From assembly GCA_963764365.1 (NCBI GenBank), contig CAVXSI010000022.1, positions 258,264 to 322,263 of the forward strand: a stretch of 64,000 nt of DNA. The letters run 5' to 3'. The notes below the pieces were generated by a model. The model did no database searches and was not told where the DNA came from. It saw only the letters and a list, made by a program, of their open reading frames with translations. The position numbers and the translations under genes are program-made. Source of the DNA: VRUE01 sp963764365 (GTDB lineage: Bacteria; Actinomycetota; Thermoleophilia; Solirubrobacterales; 70-9). How positions within the stretch are numbered: position 1 is the first letter of the stretch; the number at the start of each line of letters is the position of its first letter. This document shows, piece by piece, positions 45,922-54,511 of this stretch.

Positions 45922-46501
45922 TGGCGACGAGATAACCGCCCTCCGTAGCCGCGAGAATGATCTAGCCGAGGCATTGCTTCCACCGGTGGAAGACGTGACC
46001 GAGGGGCTGGAGCCTCGAGATCGCTTCCTCGTTCACGCGTATCTGGTACTGGCCTGCGCCATGATCGAGGAGTTCGTCGAGGCCCGATTCCGAGATCACG
46101 TAGCCGAGGCCACCGCCGTTGAGCCCGACGGCTATTCCAGGTGTTTCGTCACTCTGGCGACGAAGTTTTCCGACGATGTGATCGGCCAGAATTCGGGGAA
46201 GGTCCCGGTTGCCTCGGAAGCCGTTCCGACGCTCCGAGGGCTGTACGAATCGAAGGTCTTGACGGCCAACAATGGGATTCGTCGCCGCAACTTCCAGACC
46301 CTTGCAAAACCTGTCGGACTTCACCCAGATGTTGAAGACCAATGCGAGGAGCTTCTTGCCGCCGCCGACGCGCTCGGGAGCAAGCGTGGCGCGGTCGCTC
46401 ACCTGGGAACGGTCTCCGAGGAAATAAGGCCAGACGAGGCAAGGAAGCTCGTCGAAGACGTTCTCAAAGAGATGGATTCGCTCGTCGCCGTCCTGCTCTA
46501 G
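45911..46501 (+). CDS. HEPN-domain predicted RNase (MAE_28990/RiboL-PSP-like)
   Basis: This 196-residue all-helical protein has a conserved acidic/aromatic helix (RFLVHAYLVLACAMIEEFVE) and the HEPN RNase motif R-x4-H in SKRGAVAHLG (about residues 160-165). HEPN proteins of this kind commonly accompany DUF262 proteins, and this ATG lies inside the DUF262 gene's last codons, so the two are co-translated. An RNA-cleaving effector paired with a DUF262 sensor or nuclease is the expected arrangement. Function is inferred, not shown. Confidence 0.78.
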   Translation: MSSSGDEITALRSRENDLAEALLPPVEDVTEGLEPRDRFLVHAYLVLACAMIEEFVEARFRDHVAEATAVEPDGYSRCFVTLATKFSDDVIGQNSGKVPVASEAVPTLRGLYESKVLTANNGIRRRNFQTLAKPVGLHPDVEDQCEELLAAADALGSKRGAVAHLGTVSEEIRPDEARKLVEDVLKEMDSLVAVLL

Positions 46502-46570
46502 ACGAACCGCCCATGCACCTACTGAAGGCTGAGTGCTTATGCTTTGCGCGATGCTCAACAACCTCTGCGC

Positions 46571-47695
46571 GTGACCGATGGCAATTCCGCACCCACCATC
46601 TGGCGCACGAAGCTGCGCTCGCTCAAGCCTGGCGTCGACCACGTGGAGCAAGTCGCGCACAACTTTGACGATGGCATTGTCGGGATCGGCTGGGGCCTTG
46701 AGGACCTCCCGAGTCGCACTCCGTTGGATCAGGTGCTCTCGGCACTTGAAGCAAAGGACGAGCCTGGATGGGGCAGGCGCGCGATGTGGACCGTGCGCCG
46801 CTTTGGTCGCGACGCGCAAGTTGGCAACTTCATCTGGACGCGAGATCTCCAGGGACGCTTCCGGCTCGGGCAGCTCGCGGGGCCCTACCGCTACGTCAAC
46901 AATGCGAAGGCGAGAGCGACGGACACCCATCAGGTCCGGCGCTGCGACTGGGCGCAACGGCCCCTAGGCGACCTCCAGGTGCCCGGCGGGATCATCCGGG
47001 CCTTCTCGGGCACCTCATCGAGTTTCGAGCGAATTCATGACGAAGGCGCTCGTCGCTACACAGCGTGGCTATGGGACGACCTCCACGGCCGCGAGCCGGA
47101 ACCGCTCGGGTTCACCCCGGCCGAAGTCCTAGCGCAGCTTGAGCCATACGACCTCGAGGACCTGATCTACATGCGGGCGCGGGCCTATGACTCGCTGACA
47201 GGGCAGTTCCTGACGCGGGATCCGATCGAGGCGCTGACTCACCAGCCTTACTCATACACCGCTGACAATCCAGCGAATGGAGCAGACCCGGCCGGTCTCT
47301 GGTTGGGGACGCCACTTCCCAGTCCCGGTGAGGTCGTCCACACCGTGGCGCACGTGGCGCTCGATCTCGCAGCAGTGCGCCCCTACGCCCATTACTATGC
47401 AGCCAATAAGCTCGCGCACGCGATCAACTCCGTCGGCGATCAGCTTGGCGTCCGCGGGGAGGTAGTAGCCCACACGCTGAATATCCCTTTGGCACTAATT
47501 CAAGCCCGAGGCCTGTGCCAAGATGCTCTAATCGATTGGGTCAAGGGTCACACAGTTAATGACGAGTCGATTCGCGATGAGGGCATTGAAGAATATATCA
47601 ACCCGCTTCACTCGTATCTGCCGCCGTTCCTCCGTGGACCTAAAACATATCTACCCGGCATTCATGAAAACGGATCGGTCGACCTCGAATGGTAA
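46571..47695 (+). CDS. Chimeric protein: EVE-like sensor domain fused to RHS core and C-terminal toxin-like tail
   Basis: About 374 residues. Residues 1-170 (GIVGIGWGLEDLP, GNFIWTRDLQGRFRLGQLAG, VPGGIIRAFSGTSSSF) look like a restriction-system sensor domain with EVE/PUA-like character. After YDLEDL the sequence switches to an RHS core end: IYMRARAYDSLTGQFLTRDP, then PYSYTADNPANGADPAGLW. The last 125 residues (from about LGTPLPSPGEVVHTVAHVA) lie where an RHS toxin normally sits. GTG 46571 is chosen; an in-frame TTG lies 27 bases earlier. It ends overlapping the lipoprotein ATG. It could be an illegitimate fusion of two fragments. Confidence 0.7.
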   Translation: MTDGNSAPTIWRTKLRSLKPGVDHVEQVAHNFDDGIVGIGWGLEDLPSRTPLDQVLSALEAKDEPGWGRRAMWTVRRFGRDAQVGNFIWTRDLQGRFRLGQLAGPYRYVNNAKARATDTHQVRRCDWAQRPLGDLQVPGGIIRAFSGTSSSFERIHDEGARRYTAWLWDDLHGREPEPLGFTPAEVLAQLEPYDLEDLIYMRARAYDSLTGQFLTRDPIEALTHQPYSYTADNPANGADPAGLWLGTPLPSPGEVVHTVAHVALDLAAVRPYAHYYAANKLAHAINSVGDQLGVRGEVVAHTLNIPLALIQARGLCQDALIDWVKGHTVNDESIRDEGIEEYINPLHSYLPPFLRGPKTYLPGIHENGSVDLEW

Positions 47696-48081
47696 TTGGC
47701 TCAGTGACACTTGGACGATATAGGGTACTAAGACTAACCCTTTGGTTGACGGCAGTTAGTGTTGCAGTGCTTACCAGCAGTGGTTGCGCGTCTATCGATC
47801 CAACTGACCCTAGCCATTTTAACGACGTGGCAATTCAAAATGACACAAATAGCGATGTTGAAGTAATTCAGTGTGGCAGCTCGTGCTCCGTGCTTCATGA
47901 TCGTATAAACCTGGAATCTGGCGAAGGAACAACCGTGCGGGTGTCTCACGAAGGGTTTACAGTGGGGTATCTCATTGCAAGACCGTCAGGCCAATTCGTT
48001 GGGTGCCTGTATTTTAACTACGATAAGCCCAAGGCACACCGTCGCGCTCTTATTTCCGAAGCAGTGCCCTGCCGTCGGTGA
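47689..48081 (+). CDS. Small lipoprotein, possible immunity protein
   Basis: This 130-residue protein has a type II signal peptide, a hydrophobic stretch (LTLWLTAVSVAVLTSSGC) ending in the lipobox SSGC at about residue 33, followed by a beta-rich domain with Cys pairs (VIQCGSSCSVLHD). The ATG overlaps the stop of the RHS chimera (ATGGTAA), a spacing typical of toxin-immunity pairs. Codon use and base composition are markedly AT-richer than the surroundings, pointing to transfer. I do not recognise the family; immunity function is inferred from position. Confidence 0.6.
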   Translation: MVIGSVTLGRYRVLRLTLWLTAVSVAVLTSSGCASIDPTDPSHFNDVAIQNDTNSDVEVIQCGSSCSVLHDRINLESGEGTTVRVSHEGFTVGYLIARPSGQFVGCLYFNYDKPKAHRRALISEAVPCRR

Positions 48082-48832
48082 CTGAGTGACGAGTGTGCCT
48101 TGAGGTATCGTGTTGTGGGGCTTGGCCTGCCGATCGAGGAAGCCCCATCGCAAGGCACTCCTACCTATTTCTTACCCTACGTCTGCGAGGAAAGTTGAGG
48201 GGGGCAGGCTGGAGCAGGCGTCACAAGGTCTGCACTGTCAACGATGGACGACAGGAGCCAATGAGGCGGTCGCTGCGAGCTGGGGCGTTGTTGTGTTGCC
48301 TATAGCCCTCAGCGCTTCGCGCAGAGCGAGCAAGCAGCTGGTCGGTTTTGAACCCGGACGACGGGTGGAACCCTCCGTGGCTCGTTGGGGCCATACAAAG
48401 ATCGCTTCGAGAGATCCTGGTCGAAGCTTCCACCGGGCTGAGAATCGAGCTGACCGCTGTGTGCTGCAATCTCATTCGATGTCATCGAGACGAGCGAGCA
48501 CATGAACTGTGTGAGCCTGCTGGAAAGTCTGGATCGACCGCGGTCGCTCCCTGCCTTTGGGCTGCGCAGCGTCGCACCGGCCGACGAGCCCCACAAGCCC
48601 CCTGCGGGGGCTCCAGGTTGCGCTGGCCCTGCGCCTGCGGCTGCGGGTTCCGGGCACGCCGCCCCGGCGCTTCTACGCGGCCTTTGTCAAAGCCAGCGAG
48701 GAACGGAGGCCCAGATTTCCACGAGCAGGCCCGAGCAGACCAGGCGAGCCCGACTCCAAGCGCTCGCCACCGAGCTTCACAGCGAGCGCTACCGCTATCT
48801 GTTGCGCATCGCCCGCAACGACGCGCCTGTGC

Positions 48833-48978
48833 TGCCTGACTGAGATCGAGTAGAGGCGGCCCTTGGCCTCTAGGTAGTCGTCTTGCGCGAGTGAAAGGCC
48901 GAGTCGGCGCGGATCAGGATCTCCCCGCCGGCCCCGGCCGCGCACCCTGGCGATCAACTCTTCGCAAAAGCGGGGCGC
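48833..48978 (-). pseudogene. IS1380-like transposase fragment
   Basis: On the minus strand RFCEELIARVR is followed, after a frame change, by GEILIRADSAFHSRKTTT, then a stop, then EAKGRLYSISVRQ in another frame. The order matches the central DDE region of IS1380-family transposases (RxDSxF, EAxGxxYSI). Broken by a stop and at least two frame changes, it is inactive. Confidence 0.65.
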
Positions 48979-49018
48979 GCCGTGCCCTGAGTTGGCCGAG
49001 CCCTTGCGCAGACGGGCG

Positions 49019-49224
49019 TGCAGCAATCGTCTCCTCCAACAGCTTGTGGTCGTTGACGTTGGCGCCGTCGATGACGACCCCCAGCGGCCCGCCGGCCTGC
49101 TCGACGATCAGGTGCTTCTTTGCGCTGGCGCAAGCCGTAGCAGCCCCGGCTACCGCTCGAAGCCGAACTCCTTGGCGACCGTCGGGCCCGATGCGGGCGG
49201 CGGCTTCGTCGTCGGTGTAGCTGT
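49019..49224 (-). pseudogene. IS5-like transposase fragment
   Basis: The minus strand encodes KKHLIVEQAGGPLGVVIDGANVNDHKLLEETI in two overlapping pieces (KKHLIVEQAGGPLG and VIDGANVNDHKLLEETIAAR), the typical DDE core of IS5-family transposases. Upstream and downstream parts are frameshifted or absent. No terminal repeats were found. Confidence 0.65.
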
Positions 49225-49461
49225 CGGCGCCGGAGCCGGCGCTGGCGCGGTGGTGGCGCTGTGGCCGGGGCGCTCGCCGATGCGGGGGAGCCTCATAGGA
49301 GCGCCCCGGCCGTGGGGGGAAAGTGCGGAAGCGGTTCCATCTACCTGCCCTGTCCGGACAGGCCCCGGCGTGCCTCACTGGATCTATCTACGTCACGCCG
49401 CCAGGTCGCAGTAGGCGCCGGCGAAGCTGTCTTCCGCCAGCCCCGGCGCTACGCTTTTTGC

Positions 49462-49755
49462 GTGACCACTCGCGAGCAAGCCGAGCGACTGCTCAAGGAG
49501 ATGCCCGAGGAGCAGGTGCCCGCTGCGCTGGATGCGCTGCAGGAGGTCGAGCGCTACGCCCATACGCTGAAGGTGCTGCGCAAGCGCCACCCCGAGAAGA
49601 GCGAGCGTGACCTGATGGAGTCGCTTGCGACGATCAAGGAAGGCGACGAGGCGATCAAGCTGATCAGGACGCGCTTCGAGGGCATTCCCTCCGAGGAGAT
49701 CGAGCGCGAAGCGGTCAAAGCCGTGCGCGAGGTGCGCGCGGAGTCCGCGGGTTAG
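49462..49755 (+). CDS. Putative antitoxin partner of PIN toxin
   Basis: This 97-residue, mostly helical, acidic protein (TTREQAERLLKEMPEEQVPA, then RKRHPEKSERDLMESLA) carries no clear DNA-binding motif. It precedes a PIN-domain gene by 14 bp, the layout of a type II toxin-antitoxin pair. The GTG start lies just after a ctttttgc stretch. Identity as an antitoxin rests on position and size only. Confidence 0.6.
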   Translation: MTTREQAERLLKEMPEEQVPAALDALQEVERYAHTLKVLRKRHPEKSERDLMESLATIKEGDEAIKLIRTRFEGIPSEEIEREAVKAVREVRAESAG

Positions 49756-49769
49756 CAGCGAGCCGCGGG

Positions 49770-50198
49770 TTGAAGCGGCTCGTCCTCGACCCGAACGCGC
49801 TGGCTTCTGGGATCGTCGATCCGCACAGCGACAGGCCGCCACGGCTGGCGTTCGAGGCACTCGAGGACTTGGCGTTCGAGGTGGTCGTCTGCCCGAAGCT
49901 GCTGGCCGAGCTGCGAAAGGCGCTGGGCAAGCCCTACTTCCGCGATCGACTGAGCGCCGAGGAAGCGCGAAAAGCCGTAAGGCGGATCGAGGTGGTCGCC
50001 GTCGCGCTCGACAATCCCGCCGACGTCGAGCCGACGCTGCGAGATCCCAAGGACGACTATCTCCTTGCGCTGGCCCGGCAGGCCGGCGCCGAGGCGATCG
50101 TCACCGGTGACAAGGATCTGCTCGATCACACCGAGCAACTCGACCCGCCTGCGATCAATCTCCGTGAGGCGTGCGAGTTGCTTGAGCTGATCGACTGA
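49770..50198 (+). CDS. PIN-domain RNase toxin (PIN_3 type)
   Basis: This 142-residue PIN nuclease starts KRLVLDPNALASGIV (first catalytic Asp) and includes PKLLAELRKALG (Glu), DPKDDYLLALARQAGAEAIVTGDKDLL with the acidic DxxxD/GDKDLL residues. This is the "putative toxin component, PIN family" subgroup. The TTG start lies 14 bp after the partner gene. It ends 6 bp from the convergent SCO6880-like gene. Confidence 0.85.
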   Translation: MKRLVLDPNALASGIVDPHSDRPPRLAFEALEDLAFEVVVCPKLLAELRKALGKPYFRDRLSAEEARKAVRRIEVVAVALDNPADVEPTLRDPKDDYLLALARQAGAEAIVTGDKDLLDHTEQLDPPAINLREACELLELID

Positions 50199-50204
50199 CC
50201 TGGA

Positions 50205-51705
50205 CTACCTAAGCCCGCGGCAGAGCGGCAGGGTGCAGGCGAAAGCCGCATCCTGCTCGCCGTGGAGGCGCTGCATCTCCAGCCGGGCTTGGGCGGCGGC
50301 GTGCTCGACGTTCGACGTGCTGCGCTCCAAGGCGTCCGCCGAGCGCTCCGAGACAGTGACCATCCCGGCCCAGCGCAGCAGCGCGTGGCCGTCGGCCAGC
50401 TCCTCCTCGCGGCGCGCCGCTGCCTGCTGGCGGCGGCGGACCTGGGCGGTGGTCAGAAAGCCCTGGCGCTCGCGCTGCATCTCCTCGGCGACCTCGGCGG
50501 TCCTTGCCGCCTCGGCGCGGCGCATCGCGACCGAGTAGGGGATCGGCTCGATCGTCACCGAGACGGTGCGAAGCGCGCTCGCCTGCATCAAGAGCGGCAT
50601 CAGGAAGGTCGGGCCGACGTCGGTGCGCGGCCAGGCCGAGATCCAGTAGGTCGCGTGGACCGCCGAGTCGCTGCGGTAGGCGCTCCAGGTCGTCTCGTCC
50701 GCGAGCGGTCCCATCAGCGCCGGCTCGACTCCCTCGCGGTCAGGATCGCCGAGGGCCGCGCGGGCGCGGCCCTGGCGGCCGAAGGGATCGAAGGCGTCGC
50801 GGATCACCTCCGCGTACTGGCGCGGGCGAAGGACGCCGAAGACGGTCAGCTCGGCGAGCGAGAGCCGCTCGGCGAAGCCCTCGGCCTCGCGCAGCAAGAG
50901 CTCGCAGGCGGCCTCCTCGCCGCCGCCCAGGCGGCGCAGCTCCCGCGCGCCGCGCCGCTGGTCGATCTGGATCGCGATCAGCACCTCGTGCTCCTGGGTC
51001 GCCGGGGCCGCCGACTCGATCAGCTCGATGTAGGAGCGGACGATGGTGGAGTCGAGCGCGACGGCGCGGTCGCGCTCGGCCTGCAGGTGGGCGGCCAGCT
51101 GATCGCCCTGGGCGGGCAGGGTGCGCTCGATCCACTGCAGGCGCCGGATCGGGCTGCCGTCGCGCCCGCAGCTCGCCAGCACCGAGCCCCAGGCGTCGAG
51201 CTTTCGCTCCTGCTCGGCGGCGTCGCGCAGGCCGAAGGCGCCGGCCCGCACCGCAAGGACCGCGGTGTAGGTGCCGGCGCGGCGGTCTCCCATCACGCCG
51301 ACCTGCTCGCGGCCGTAGGGCACCGAGAGCAGCTCGAGGTCGGCGAGGGCGGGCGGCAGCGAGAGCTCGTGGACCGCACCCCCGTCCGGGCCGATCCGCG
51401 CTCCGGCCGCCGGCGAGGCCGAGCGGTGGCCGGCCCTCGCGCGCCGCCGCCGCAGCGCCCAGGCGATTGCGATCGGCGCCCACTCCTCCACGGTGCGTCC
51501 CTCCACCGGCACGAAGATCGCCGCCGCGGCGGCGCCGATCGCCCCGGCGCAGAGCGCCAACCCGGCAAAGCTCCGCACCGCATACAGCGCGCCGAGGCCG
51601 AGCGCCGCGCCGAGTGCCAGCGCGATCAGCTGCCCCGGTCCGCAGCGGCCCGACCAGCGCCCGCTGCTCCAGCGGCCCGAAGCGGTAGCGGCGCTCGCTA
51701 CCCAT
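50205..51705 (-). CDS. SCO6880-like conjugation/type IV secretion protein (frameshifted)
   Basis: About 499 codons. The N-terminus MGSERRYRFGPLEQRALVG matches the YRFGPLExRG signature of SCO6880-type actinobacterial transfer proteins. Two membrane helices follow (QLIALALGAALGLGALYAV, LALCAGAIGAAAAAIFV), then a large cytoplasmic domain (ELLSVPYGREQVGVM, TFLMPLLMQASALRTVSV). The first 20 residues and the rest are in different frames, with the break near 51,644 (LVGPL to GPGQLIAL). One base restores it. Its start overlaps the stop of the TrbL-like gene by 8 bp. Confidence 0.78.
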
Positions 51706-53431
51706 CGCGCTTCTCGCCTCCCCGCCGGGCGACGCTTGGCTCTGCCGGCGGGCGCGGCGCCCTCTCGCCTCCGCCTGGCGCCTCGCCGCCCCGTCCGGGG
51801 CGCGGCTCCGGCGCCGCGGCGGGGCCGTCGCTCTTCGCCGCCCCGTCCGCCTGCGGTCGCGGCGTCTTCTCGCTCCTCGATCCGCCTGCGCTCGCCTCCC
51901 GGGTGGGAGCACTCCCGCCAGCCTGAGCGCTCGCGGTGTTCCCGAGGCGCTCGGCTGCGGCCTTGCTGCCTCGCGCCGCCGTGGCGGGCGCCGTGAGCGC
52001 CGCCGCCGGCGCGGCCGCGCCGGCGCCTGCCGCGGTGGCTCCGCCGCCTGTCGACCCTGCCGCGGTAGAGCCCGCTCCGCCGCCGCCGGAAGGCTTGCCA
52101 GCGCCGCTTGGCGACCCGCCACCGCCGCCGGGACCTCCCCTGCTCGCCGGGCCGGGGAAGCCGCCGCCTCCGCCGCGGCCGGCCGAGCTCGGCCCGGTTG
52201 CGGCGGAGCCGCGCCAGTGAGCGTGCGCCATGCTTCGCATCATCTGCACCTGGGTCGCCATGTGGACGGCGCCGATCGCCCCGCCGCTCGCCGAGCGGCG
52301 CCCGTAGGCGGCGGCCATCGCCCCCTCGGCGAACGGCACCAAGCGCAGCAGCACGAAGGGGGAGAAGCAGGCGAGCAGCATCAGCGCCGCGGCGGCGAGG
52401 ACCTGCTCGACGCCCCCGGCGCCGTGGCCCGCGAGGCTCGCGGCCAGGCTGATGATCGCGACGATCACGAACTTCGAGGCGATCACGACCACCATCAACT
52501 CGGCCGTGCGCCGCAGCGCGCCCGACCAGCGCGGCCAGATCGAGGCGGCGAGGGAGAGCGGGACGAACAGCGCCACCGCGTAGATCGCGGCGTCGCGCAT
52601 CAGCAGCTCGATCCAGACGAAGAAGGCGGCAAACGCCCCGATCGCCGCCGCCAGGAAGGTGACGAACAGGGGCACAGCGACCGTTCCACTCGCACCGCCG
52701 ATCGTTTCGCTCGCCTGGTCGGCGCCGCCCGAGCCCCCGATCGCTTCGCCCGCCGCGCCCCCGGCCGCGCCGAGGCTCTTGATCGCTTCTTCGAAGAAGC
52801 GTTGGCCGTCGCCTCCGGTCGAGCTGGAGATCGCCTGGCAGAGCCCGTCGGTCGCCCCGAGCAGGAGCTGGGCGATGAGGAAGGCGACGCTGGCGCCGAT
52901 CAGCGCCAGCGGCAGCTGCACGAACGCCGCGCGGGCGAGCATCCCTATGTCGCCCTGCGCCAGCCCCTCCAGCACCGCGAGGAGCAGCATCGCCGCCGCC
53001 AGCACGACGGCGATCTCGGCCATCTTCGCGTACTGGCGCAGGAAGCCGGCGGTGTCCAGATGCGGGCTGGTCGAGGTCTCGATCGCCTTCACGACCCGGC
53101 CCATCAGCCAGACGGCGCCTTCGCTCACCCAGGCCGCGATCTGCTTGAAGATCGCGTTGCCGGCTCCCTTCAGCGCGTCGGTGACCGGGGCGGTCACCGC
53201 GTCCACGGCGCCGCCCGCGACCGCGTTGCAGGCATCGCCCACCGGGTTGCCGCCGCCGATCGCCCCGGCGACGATCCCCACGCCCCCGGCGATCACGCCG
53301 GCCGTGCCGCCGGCGGCATCGCAGACGACGTTGGCGTGCGCCTGCTCGGGCGCCGGCCGGCCGAGCAGGAGCAGCGCCGCCAGCGCCGCCACGAGACCCG
53401 CCCGGGCGAGCGGCCTACGGAGCGAGTTCAT
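51698..53431 (-). CDS. TrbL/VirB6-like multi-pass conjugation protein
   Basis: This 577-residue protein has a signal-like N-terminus (LVAALAALLLLGRPAPEQAHA), a Gly/Ala-rich helix pair and about six membrane helices (AEIAVVLAAAMLLLAVLEG, FVWIELLMRDAAIYAVALFV, VIASKFVIVAIISLAASLAG), then a 180-residue Gly/Ser/Ala-rich cytoplasmic tail. The segment WIELLMRDAAIYAVALFVPL is typical of TrbL-type pore proteins in actinobacterial elements. It overlaps neighbours on both sides (8 and 17 bp), so it is in an operon with them. Confidence 0.78.
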   Translation of the reverse strand: MNSLRRPLARAGLVAALAALLLLGRPAPEQAHANVVCDAAGGTAGVIAGGVGIVAGAIGGGNPVGDACNAVAGGAVDAVTAPVTDALKGAGNAIFKQIAAWVSEGAVWLMGRVVKAIETSTSPHLDTAGFLRQYAKMAEIAVVLAAAMLLLAVLEGLAQGDIGMLARAAFVQLPLALIGASVAFLIAQLLLGATDGLCQAISSSTGGDGQRFFEEAIKSLGAAGGAAGEAIGGSGGADQASETIGGASGTVAVPLFVTFLAAAIGAFAAFFVWIELLMRDAAIYAVALFVPLSLAASIWPRWSGALRRTAELMVVVIASKFVIVAIISLAASLAGHGAGGVEQVLAAAALMLLACFSPFVLLRLVPFAEGAMAAAYGRRSASGGAIGAVHMATQVQMMRSMAHAHWRGSAATGPSSAGRGGGGGFPGPASRGGPGGGGGSPSGAGKPSGGGGAGSTAAGSTGGGATAAGAGAAAPAAALTAPATAARGSKAAAERLGNTASAQAGGSAPTREASAGGSRSEKTPRPQADGAAKSDGPAAAPEPRPGRGGEAPGGGERAPRPPAEPSVARRGGEKRDG

Positions 53432-54110
53432 AGCTGCGCAGCTCCTTGGCGAGGCGGACCACGTTGTAGCCGTCGACCGGCCCCGGCGGCGTCTGCAGGC
53501 GCGGCGTCGGGCCGAAGCTCGCTTCGGTGCGGGCGATCTTCCACTCGCCGCCCAGCCAGACGAGGTCGGTGTGGGTAAGCCCGAAGTAGGCGCGCGCCGG
53601 CACCGCCGAGGCGTTGCCGAGCAGGGTGAAGCCCCAGGTGAGGATGCGGGCACGGCGCGGGGAGAAGGACTCGACCCGGTAGCCGATCGGCACCCCCACA
53701 TACAGCGTCTGGATGCCGTGCTCGACGCCGAGGCCGATCGCCCCCCGCGCGAGCCGTTCGCGCCCCGGCGAGTTGGCGGCAAGCATCGCCTGGGCGTAGT
53801 CGGGGCTCGCGACGACCTCGATCCGCCGCCGCAGCACGTCGGGGCGCAGGATCGCGGCGTCGGCGAAGGCGCGCTGGTAGGAGGCGACGGCCGCCGCCGC
53901 TCCCGAGCGCGTGCGCGGGAAGCCGACCCGCACTCCGTCCACCGTTCGGGTCGGGCGCTTGCCGCCTTGCGAGCCGGCCGCGTCGGGCGCATTCGCCGCG
54001 ACGCTCGCGCGCCCGACCAGCACGCCGACGATGAAGACGAGGACGGTGAAGAGCACGCGGGCGGCGATGCCTCGCGGGGCCTGATCGTCGCGAGAACCGT
54101 GCCGGGCCAT
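53415..54110 (-). CDS. Conjugation-associated membrane protein (VirB8-like shape)
   Basis: A 231-residue protein with one membrane helix near the N-terminus (AARVLFTVLVFIVGVLVGRAS) and a roughly 150-residue outside domain (VASYQRAFADAAILRPDVLR ... TDLVWLGGEWKIARTEA). The final beta strand pattern W-GGEWKI resembles NTF2-like/VirB8 folds. Family not certain. ATG 54110 overlaps the stop of the pilin-like gene; the 3' end overlaps the TrbL-like start by 17 bp. Confidence 0.65.
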   Translation of the reverse strand: MARHGSRDDQAPRGIAARVLFTVLVFIVGVLVGRASVAANAPDAAGSQGGKRPTRTVDGVRVGFPRTRSGAAAAVASYQRAFADAAILRPDVLRRRIEVVASPDYAQAMLAANSPGRERLARGAIGLGVEHGIQTLYVGVPIGYRVESFSPRRARILTWGFTLLGNASAVPARAYFGLTHTDLVWLGGEWKIARTEASFGPTPRLQTPPGPVDGYNVVRLAKELRSYELAP

Positions 54111-54427
54111 CAGTGGACCGCCGTTCCGGCGCCGTAGAAGAAGTTGATCAGCGCCGAGGCGGCGCCGACGACGAACGCCCCGCCGATCCCGTAGAGCATT
54201 TTCGTCTTGCCGTCGGCGGCCTGGCTGTAGTTGTTGGCGCGCTGGCCGAGGCCCCACTGCGCGGCGCCGATGATCACCGCCGCGCCGCAGCCGAGCAGGG
54301 CCACTGCGGCGAGGCCGTCGACGAGCTTTTCCAGCGCGGCGCTGCCAGGCAGCCCGCTCGGGTTCGGTTTGACGCTGATCGCGGCGAGCCGGGACAGCCC
54401 CAGCTCGATCGCCTTCGGTATCGGCAC
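54110..54427 (-). CDS. Small two-helix membrane protein, pilin/VirB2-like
   Basis: 105 residues with two hydrophobic helices (LAAVALLGCGAAVIIGAAQW and MLYGIGGAFVVGAASALINF) joined by a short polar loop, the size and topology of VirB2/TrbC or Streptomyces-type integral transfer proteins. It is the first gene of a four-gene overlapping set with the VirB8-like, TrbL-like and SCO6880-like genes. A ribosome site (aaggagg) lies before the ATG. Confidence 0.65.
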   Translation of the reverse strand: MPIPKAIELGLSRLAAISVKPNPSGLPGSAALEKLVDGLAAVALLGCGAAVIIGAAQWGLGQRANNYSQAADGKTKMLYGIGGAFVVGAASALINFFYGAGTAVH

Positions 54428-54511
54428 GGCGGACCTCCTTGCGGATCGGGTGCTTTGCCCCGGTTGTCCGCGCGGCCGCCCGATTGCCTCACCGAGTTGT
54501 GTCGGCGCTCC

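Larger units (their letters stand above)
48082..49461. other. Transposase debris region without intact gene
   Basis: No intact gene is recognised. Several open frames exist but resemble no family. Between 48,833 and 49,224 two different transposase fragments lie on the minus strand. From 48,510 to 48,830 the GC content rises again, marking another join. The region appears to be a graveyard of small insertion sequences. Confidence 0.6.

Noticed and set aside
48093..48510. Small genes in 48.1-48.5 kb
   Set aside because: Several open frames of 70-130 codons on both strands overlap each other and show no family pattern or ribosome site.
50740..52122. Additional gene overlapping the SCO6880-like gene in another frame
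   Set aside because: Only the first 20 residues (YRFGPLEQRALVG) are meaningful; the remainder is an Arg/Ala-rich shadow, explained by a frameshift.
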